Part shown: piece after piece, positions 56,483 through 64,000 of the stretch
Layout: each line of letters begins with the position of its first letter
How positions within the stretch are numbered: the stretch's first letter is position 1
Assembly (NCBI GenBank): GCA_025738555.1
Contig: JAOVFP010000005.1
Span: 1,054,001 to 1,118,000 of the forward strand
DNA length: 64,000 bases
Direction: 5' to 3'
DNA from: Cyathus striatus
Taxonomy: Eukaryota > Basidiomycota > Agaricomycetes > Agaricales > Nidulariaceae
The notes under the pieces: generated by a model
Databases searched by the model: none
Seen by the model: only the letters and a program-made list of their open reading frames with translations
What the model was told of the DNA's origin: nothing
Program-made: the position numbers and the translations under genes

Positions 56483-57004
56483 TTACATTCTTTGTAGACA
56501 GTTCTCCCACTCTCTATATCCACTATTCCCACTTCTATAACTCACTTATTCTGCTTCTTTTCTCTAGCTATTATTTTTGGCTCCATTAGTAATTAGGGAT
56601 TGAAACTGAATTGAACAAGCCTACTTAGTTGTGAAGTCTACCTGCATAGCCTCAGTTTGCTATTGCCTAAAAGCATTTCTTATTCTTTTTGAATTTGAAT
56701 TGCCTGGACCTCTCTCACTCTGCGGTTTTTGCTGGTGCTTAAGTACCTTTTACTACATTCTCACTGTCACTTCCACCTGTCCGTGCAGAAAAGGGGTGAC
56801 AAAGAGGTGTCAAAAAGCACAGGAATTATAATTCCACAGCATACTGTCTTGTGGCGATTTCTTTGGTGGATTTTCTTAGTTATAAAGTGGGGAACACAGG
56901 TTCAACCCTGTTTACAGTATTGGAACACTCTAGCCTTTGGACTGCTGGTCTCCTTTGGTCTCAAGACTGAATATTAATATCAAGACTATACTTGAATTCT
57001 TGAA

Positions 57005-60000
57005 ATGCCTTCTGCATCATCTAATGCTGGACCGTCCCGTATACCACTCTGTACTCCAGAGAATCCTCAAACTCTCTCCCAAATTTTGCAGCAATCTCAG
57101 CCACTATCTACACCTTTAAATATAACTGGTATGTTTAATATTGTTTTTTGAAAGTTATATACTGACCAATTAATATTTAAGTTCCTTCAACTCCACGGAA
57201 TAGTACAAGTCGCTCATTTTCAGAGTGCACTCCAACTACTCCTGCTACTCGTGAAAGTCGTCATAAAAGAACTCGTGTAGTTTTGGAACCTCACTCTCCA
57301 ATAGCAAATGATTCTGTTCCCAGTCTATTTCAAGCACCAGATATGGACTTGGATTCTGATGAAGAGCTTATTCCTCAACCTATACGTCTATTTGCTGCTG
57401 GTTCCAATTTCCCACATCAGGTTTCCTCACCACCCCCACTGTCTCCTCTCACATTTCAACTTCCATTGTTGCCATTAGTGCCACCCCAGTTCCCACCTCC
57501 TCCTCTACCTCCCTCTCCATTACTTCCACCACTACCACCACCACCACCACAACACCAGAGGGGACAACGACAACCACGAAATATTACTGGCTCTGATGCT
57601 CGTGAGATTCATCCATATAATCCTGATCTTCTATGGTGCAAAAAGAATACACATTGGGTAAACAAAGATATATTTGGAGATTTGCAAAGTTGTGCACAAT
57701 GCAGGGAAAGTGAACGTAATCGACGTGCACGTCAGAATGAACAGCGAATTGCACAAAATGTTGCCAATGCATTGGAACTTCAACTTCCTCAGCCACCTCA
57801 GATTCTCCATCCATCTCCACTACATTCTCAAACCCATGCTACACAGGAACTTCCTGAAATTCCAGCACCAGCACTATCTCCGTTATCTCAGCCTGCTATA
57901 TCTGCTGAAGATAAAGTGCTACTGCATAATTTTCGGGAGAAAATTATGCAATTAAATTTGGAGCATTGTATGGCCTGTAATGAGGAATGGTTTGACATGA
58001 AAGTTAAAGATGGCTTATGCTCAAAATGCCAAAAAAACTCAAAGTTTCAACTTGATAATGCAATGGACCCTGGGTCTTCTCCATTTATGCTTAATCCTGA
58101 TCTTCAGCCATTAACACAAATGGAGGAGATGCTAATATCTCCTGTTCATGCTCTCATCCAGTTATGGCAAGTGCGTGGGGGTCAATACAAATACTCAGGT
58201 CATATCTGCAACTTTCCACGGGATACTATTTCTCTCCACAACCGTCTTCCACTTCTACCTGAGGATTGTGATGTTATTATTATGCGTCGCCGTGGAGTTG
58301 AGCAGGGTACAAATGAGGAAATTTACAAAGACTTCCGAGTTCGCAGGGCTGTGGTTCAGCAATGGCTAGAGTTCTTGACTCAGCATCATCCCACATTTCA
58401 ATCACATTCAGTTATGATTGATCAAAATGCATTATCTCAGCTTCCTGTGGATGGATTGGTACATGACAGGGTGCATACTCTTCATTTAGAAGATATGCCA
58501 GATCTTCCAGAAGACTTAGGTCCTCCTCAGGCTGAAGATAATAATTCTGCAAATAATGAGTCACAACCTATATACTCACATGGATTTGTACCTCAGGTAC
58601 AAGCAGTACAGACAGAATTAGAGCAACTTCGTATGGCAGCAATGCATGGTGATGAGAATATTATTCTTACATTTCCACGTGTACATGGGACTCCCATCAA
58701 TGAGCATTCTTCTCAAATTGCAATTGATGCATTTCCAACACTATTTCCCACTGGAAAGGCAGATTTCCATGCTCTACGTAATAAAAATGTGACTATGACT
58801 GAGTGGGCAGCTCATTTATTACGCTACAAGGGTGGTCGATTTGCAAGGCATCCCCGATTTCGCTATTGGGCTCTCAATACTATTATGCGACAAGCTGCTA
58901 AGAAAGCTTCCTCTTGGTTCTTAACCACTCACAAAGATGATCGTCAGCTCACTGTGGAGGATATTAGGGAGATGCTGGAGAACAATGAGGCTCATGGTCT
59001 TATGAACCGTTTATCAAGTGCTGGAGAAAAACTTCAAGGATCAAAACCCTTTTGGCAGAAAGCTCAGCGGGATCTTATTGCACAAATTCACTCACCAGGG
59101 TGTGGCTCACCTCATTTATTTATTACTGCCTCATCAGCAGATATACAATGGCCAGACTTGCACCAGCATATGCCAGATTATGACTTAGCTGAACCTGAAA
59201 ATGCACGTTCTTACCGTACACGTTTGGATAACCTCAATGAAAATCCAGCAATTGCAGCTTATTATTTTCAAAAACGATGGGAAATATTCTTTAAAGAGTA
59301 CCTTCAGCCAAAGTGGAATGTTAAGGATTTTTGGTGGCGTTATGAATGGCAACATCGTGGTAGCAGTCATGTTCATGGTTTTTTGTGGTTGGAAGATGCA
59401 CCATCTGTGGATACTTTGGATACTTCTAATCCTGTGGAAGTTCAGAATTGGATGGACTTTTGGGATAATCACATCTCAACTTGGAATCCTGATCCACATC
59501 TATGGCCAGCTGATATTCATCCATCTGCACGACTTTTCACCACACTTACAGATACCAAAAGGGAATTAGCAGAAATGCTAAATCATCTCCAGCGCCATAC
59601 AAAATGTACTCCTGGCTACTGTCAAAGAAAGAAAAAAGGCACTGGTGAAATATTCTGTCGATTTGGATTTCCTAAACAGTGTCGCAATGCATCAGCATAT
59701 GCAAAAGAGCCTGGGAGAGACTTTGCAGAGTTTCACACTAAACGCAATGATGAAATACTCAACACCTTTAATCCTGGATTCATCTTGGGTTGGAGAGCAA
59801 ATATTGACTGCCGACCAGTAATCAATCGTGAAGCAGTTATTTCATATGTGGCAAAATATGCAAGCAAGGGTGAGAGTATGTCCTCTGGCCATCAGAGTAC
59901 TTTGCAGACTGCAATCTCTCGACTTCAAAATACAGATTGTGCTGGCATTGCATATCAAAAAACACTTTCTGCTTTTGTGTCTGAGCGTGACATTTCAGCT

Positions 60001-62373
60001 CAAGAAACATGTCACATTCTCCTTGGTTGTTCTTTGACATGATCATCTCGACTGGTTCATGCATTATGTGTTGATCCATATGAATCAGCAATTGTGGACT
60101 TTGCAAGATCCAATGTAGAGCGACTTGGTGTTTTGCAACGTTATATCAAACGGTGCAATTCAACAATTTCTGAAGAATTAAAAACAGCTACTCTGTTGGA
60201 ATTTGCAGCAAACTGGGACTGGCATGGAGAAAGATATAACAAGCGTGGTCAAAGAGGTGCAAAACCATATGTTTTAAACATATGGCCTCGATATCGGCCT
60301 GACCCTGAGGACTCAGATACCTTTGAAAAATATTGCTATGCAAAAATGATCCTCCATCATCCATTTGACAAAGTTGAAGATCTCCTCAATGGTTCTCCCA
60401 ATTGGATAGCTGCCTACACCACTCACTGCCTTGCTCATCATCATATCCACTTTGATGATACTCTTCCAATTCAACTGGACTCTCCAACTGACTCAGATGA
60501 AGAAGTTGAATCTGACTCTGAGTCAATCAATGATGCAAATGATGAAGATGAGCCTTACATTGCTGAGTGGATGTTAGAAGCTGCACGTGGTCCAAATCAA
60601 ATTACAGAGAATATTACCAGCAATTTGGGACGCAGAGACTTGGATACAGAATATGATTGGATGGCACAAGGCCCTGGACTACCAATTTTACAAGAGGCTA
60701 CTTGTTGGCTATCTGAAAGAGTTAAAGAGTCACCAAATGATCTTCTGCAAGTTCTTCCTGAGGTTGACTATAGGCTACTTAAGGGTGATCAGCAAAAAGT
60801 ATTTTTACAAGTTATGGCCTATATCAAAAAGAGTCTACATGGTGGAGAACAAGATTTACCCCCTCGTCTTAATGTTGATGGTACAGCTGGAACAGGAAAA
60901 TCATTCATCATATGGGCAATATCCACAGCTATTCGCAACTTATATCCTGATGCTCTATCTGATCCTGTCATCCATATGGCTCCAACTGGAGTTGCAGCAT
61001 TTGGTATCCGTGGCTGGACTATAAACTTTTCCTGCATGATTCCAGTAAAAGGTGCCTTTAATCAACTCTCACAGGCATCTCTCACTCGCCTTCAGAATCG
61101 ATGGCAGAATGTTCAGCTGTTGATACTAGATGAGAAATCTATGGTTGGCCATAACAGCATGGGTCGTATTGATCGCCGGTTGCGACAGGCTTATCCAAAT
61201 AAAGCAACTGAAATATTTGGTGGACTTCCAGTTATTATTTTTGGAGACTTTGCTCAATTACCACCTGTTTGTGATACACCACTGTATTCTTCCAAAGTGT
61301 CCACTAATCAACCAGGATTATCATTTGAGGGAAGACGTGCCTATGAGTCCTTTACACAATCCATTACCTTGAAGACAGTGTTTCGTCAAGCTGGAGATAA
61401 TCCAATACAGATAGCTTTTCGAGATGCACTTCTTCATATGCGCACCTATTCAACTACTGAAGCTGACTATCAACTTTTATCCTCTCGCTTTTGGGATCGT
61501 CTTACACCTCAAGAACATTTATTATTCAATGATGTTTTACACCTTCTACCAACTCGTGAATCAGTATCCCTGTTGAATATAAGAAAACTGGCATTGCTTG
61601 GAAAGCCTGTGGTTCGATGTAAAGCAAAAAATAATTGTGTTGAAGCTAGAAAAGCTTCTGAAGAGGATGCTGAAGGACTGGATCCAGAAATCCTTTTGTG
61701 TGAAGGTGCTACAGTTATGATCACCAGGAATCTATGGACAGCAAAAGGTAAATTCTAATATTACTTCTCTTTTATTCATTACTAAATCTGTTACATAGGT
61801 TTAGTAAATGGTGCTCAAGGTGTTGTGAGGAAAATTTGGTATAATCCTTTTTCAAATCCAGGCAGAGGGGATTTGCCTGCAGTTGTATTTGTTTCTTGTG
61901 AAGAATATTCAGGTATGCATTCTTATTTTTATTTTTATTCCATTATCTGACAATATTTAGGTCCATTATCTCCAGGATGGAATGAGTTGGATCCCTCTTG
62001 GGTTCCTATTGTACCAGTTACTGCAAGATGGGAGAGCAAAACACAGAAGCAAATGTCATGTACACAGCTTCCTCTCATCTTAGCATGGGCAATTACTGTT
62101 CACAAAAGTCAAGGACTGACTTTAACAAAAGCTACCATTGACTTAGGTCCAAGAGATTTTGTTAATGGCCTCTCATTTGTAGCCATCTCACGTGTCAAAA
62201 CTTTAAGTGGACTTGCCTTTCGATCTTCTTTTGCTCACAGTCGCCTTCAACGGAGAGAAGAGACTCAAGTTATGCGTATGCTTAGGGAGGATAATGAACG
62301 TCGTGAAGGATTAGGATTTCAGATTAATACTTATGGCATGGACTTAAGTGAATTTGTATTTAATAATGATTAG
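57005..62373 (+). pseudogene. Helitron Rep-helicase, one nonsense codon
   Basis: Exons 57005-57128, 57182-61747, 61799-61912 and 61961-62373 join in frame to about 1738 codons. A Pro-rich N-terminus is followed by CxxC pairs (HCMACNEEWFDMKVKDGLC), the Helitron N-terminal domain, the HUH motif in SSHVHGFLWLED (about residue 770) and the catalytic-Tyr segment ISYVAKYASKG (about 929). The PIF1-type helicase has Walker A GTAGTGKSF (about 1275), Walker B LLILDEKSM, IIFGDFAQLPPV, TVFRQAGDN, AWAITVHKSQGLTL and FVAISRVKTLSGL. The only defect seen is TGA at 60040-60042, between Thr and Ser, which would be CGA before a C-to-T change. Helitrons move by rolling-circle copying. Apart from this stop all key residues are present. 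Confidence 0.9.
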
Positions 62374-62418
62374 TTTTTCTGTCACAAAAACTCGGATTAG
62401 GGAAGCGCCCCCTTTTAC

Positions 62419-62447
62419 GTACGTCGCGAAGCGGCGTACATTACATG
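62419..62447 (+). other. Helitron 3' terminal hairpin
   Basis: GTACGTCGC-GAA-GCGGCGTAC (62419-62439) forms a 9-bp stem with one G-T pair, 46 nt after the helicase stop, followed by ATTACATG and then T. Helitrons usually end in CTRR about 10 nt after such a hairpin; here CATG stands in that place. The 5' terminus (TC) could not be located. Confidence 0.55.
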
Positions 62448-62990
62448 TTTAACACCTACTGATACTACAACCAGTGCTTCTTACAATAATTCAGAACAAA
62501 ACGCGTCTTATTCATCTCTATCTCACATATAAGTTGACCCATTTATTACATATCGTACATAGAATAACATTATGTTAACTTAGTCAGATGAAAGAGTAAA
62601 GCATGAATTCAGCTGAAGTTCTTTTCATCCACACATCTACGAAAGTTTGAGCAGGGATGCCGACTTACCGGGAACATTATATAAGCTGATCTGAAGGTAG
62701 TGCCGTTAAAGTGCCGACTCTCGCAATAACCCGAAATCACATCAAATCAGGGTTGCTGCAAAATCCCTAGTTCCAAGATCGGTGGATCTGCCGCCTCTTG
62801 TGGTAAGACCTAAGTATGATGTACTTCTTTGTTACCCGATTCCTTCTGTGATATAGCATATTTATGTAACTCATGTAAATACAGTACTTAATCGCTTCAA
62901 TCCCAATCGTACGATACATGCATCATAGTACGGTTATAATATATAACGGCGAAGGTGGAAGTCGTAGTCCTGTTCGGCCAACTCGAAGAA

Positions 62991-64000
62991 ATGCCGCCTC
63001 CCGTCTTTCTCTTAGGACTCATCGCCGATATTCTACGTATAATATCATACACTATCAAACCATCCCACTACCAATGGCTCCTCCTCCCCCCAATATTAGC
63101 CCTCTCGCTATGCGACATCACCCAAATCGCTCCCGCAACATCTCTGGACGACATTCGCGCAGAAAATGGTTTTGGATGTCTTTCCGGCCTGAGGATCCTC
63201 AGTACTATACAGTGCATTCTCCTCTTGGATGTCCAGAAAGATCTACGGCGTAGGAAAGACATGAAGAAGGGAACAACGATTTCGGATGCTAGCCTGAAAC
63301 AGCGTTTTAAATGGGGACTAGATCTCTTTTTCAGCCCACGCGGAGTTGGATGGACCCACGAGCCTACGTCCCGCCTTCGGTGGATCCCGTCACAGCTATC
63401 GGCTTCCAAATTTAAATTTGTTCTGCATCAGCTTTGGCGAATAGCAATCTTCTCGTTTTTATACGAGATATTTAAATTGCACTCAGCATTGAATCCATAT
63501 CTGCACAGGGGTGAACCGTCATTCTATGAGGCTTCTTGGGGATGGCGTATGACAGTTCTCACTAGTCGGATTGTTATATACGTAGTTTTGAGCCAGTTAC
63601 AGGCGATTCTTAGTATCGTGTTCATTGTGCTTGGGGTTAGTGGTCCGCGCGTCTGGCCTACCATTCATGGAAGTTGGAAGGATGCATATACCGTTCGCCG
63701 TTTCTGGGGGTGAGTACATATAAGCATGAATCATACTTTCAGACGTTCATGGCACCAGATGTTTAGACACGTAAGGAATTTTGTGCTACATGACAATTTT
63801 ACTCACGATACTGTACCATGCAGATGTTCCAAACGTACGGCAAATTTGTGTCTGGAAAGCTCTTAAGCCTTCCTTCCGACAGTTCAATAACGATTTACGT
63901 GGAACTCTACACCGCATTTGTCTTATCCGGTATCATACATACGGCGGGAGACTACAGATCATACGGTTCACTTCACAAAAGCGGCGCAATGCGATTCTTC
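62991..64000 (+). CDS. wax-synthase-domain (MBOAT-type) acyltransferase, copy 2, partial
   Basis: Exon 1 62991-63709, exon 2 63743-63770, exon 3 from 63824 to beyond the window. Exon 1 has exactly the length of copy 1 (719 nt) and exon 2 is again 28 nt. The protein starts MPPPVFLLGLIADILRIISY and differs by scattered substitutions (GPSRYQW to KPSHYQW, NPRDWP to GPRVWP). The visible part of exon 3 includes MFQTYGKFVSGKLLSLP and the MBOAT histidine segment FVLSGIIHT. No stop or frameshift is seen, so both copies may be active. A longer N-terminus from an upstream ATG at 62955 is possible but not shared with copy 1. Confidence 0.8.

Larger units (their letters stand above)
55143..62800. mobile_element. 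7.66-kb TIR element enclosing a Helitron, 8-bp TSD TGGTAAGA
   Basis: The left end CAAGAGGCGGGAGATCCACC and right end GGTGGATCTGCCGCCTCTTG are inverted for 31 bp with two mismatches; TGGTAAGA flanks both (55135-55142, 62801-62808). The empty site is visible in copy 1 (TGACAAGA, 44646-44653). The only sizeable gene inside is a Helitron Rep-helicase; no hAT-type transposase is seen. The simplest reading is a non-autonomous hAT-like element into which a Helitron inserted. Alternatively, the Helitron landed first and was carried along. Confidence 0.8.
50350..64000. other. segmental duplication, copy 2 (runs off the window)
   Basis: Collinear with 39,305-47,100: GMC last exon (50356), Cys-cluster gene (52015-53321), intergenic DNA (54,400-55,142 and 62,801-62,990), wax-synthase-domain gene (62991 on). 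It carries a foldback insertion (50481-51492) and the 7.66-kb TIR element (55143-62800), both absent from copy 1. Confidence 0.85.

Overview
The window reads as nuclear DNA of a filamentous basidiomycete, most likely an Agaricomycete. Genes carry many short introns of about 39-64 nt with GT/AG ends. There is a NACHT-WD40 protein of the mushroom type, a GMC oxidoreductase relic, MBOAT wax-synthase-domain genes, and a dense set of eukaryotic transposons (Ty3/gypsy, Helitron, hAT, Mutator-like, Tc1/mariner-like and PIF/Harbinger-like). No rRNA, tRNA, CRISPR array or bacterial-style operon was seen. All calls come from reading the sequence; no database search was run.

Layout. 1-2.1 kb is a CATGCTCA-rich satellite-like tract. 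2.1-5.9 kb holds gene relics: an unnamed fungal family, a broken but intron-bearing hAT transposase, and an unnamed fragment. 7.4-16.0 kb is a Ty3/gypsy element (7423-15984, 665-bp LTRs, target duplication GTTTC). It is read on the minus strand, lacks protease and reverse transcriptase, carries an antisense gene with a Cys cluster and coiled coil, and is split by a younger CpG-rich insertion (12300-13361). 16-23 kb is repeat-rich DNA with a solo LTR (19874-20639). 23.2-27.5 kb, minus strand, is an apparently intact NLR-like gene: NACHT, about 13 near-identical WD40 repeats and a C-terminal domain reached by splicing past an apparent stop. 27.5-37.3 kb is CpG-rich DNA of unknown function with decayed repeats and a TIR element holding a 370-bp tandem repeat.

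From 39.3 kb on, the window is dominated by a tandem segmental duplication. Copy 1 (about 39.3-47.1 kb) and copy 2 (about 50.35 kb to the window end) share the order: GMC last exon, Cys-cluster/coiled-coil gene (minus), flanking DNA, wax-synthase-domain gene (plus). In copy 1 the Cys-cluster gene is dead and its neighbour is deleted; in copy 2 both look intact. Each copy has gathered different transposons, and the other copy often shows the empty site, so boundaries and target duplications can be read directly. The largest insertion is a 7.66-kb TIR element in copy 2 that encloses a Helitron.

Two themes link the parts. The left 27 kb is strongly CpG-poor; paired repeats differ by reciprocal TG/CA at former CpG sites, and at least six stop codons in transposon ORFs look like CGA-to-TGA changes. 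This fits cytosine-methylation-driven decay, while the NLR gene inside the zone stays open. Second, the gene in the duplication and the antisense gene in the Ty3 element share an unusual layout of Cys cluster followed by coiled coil.
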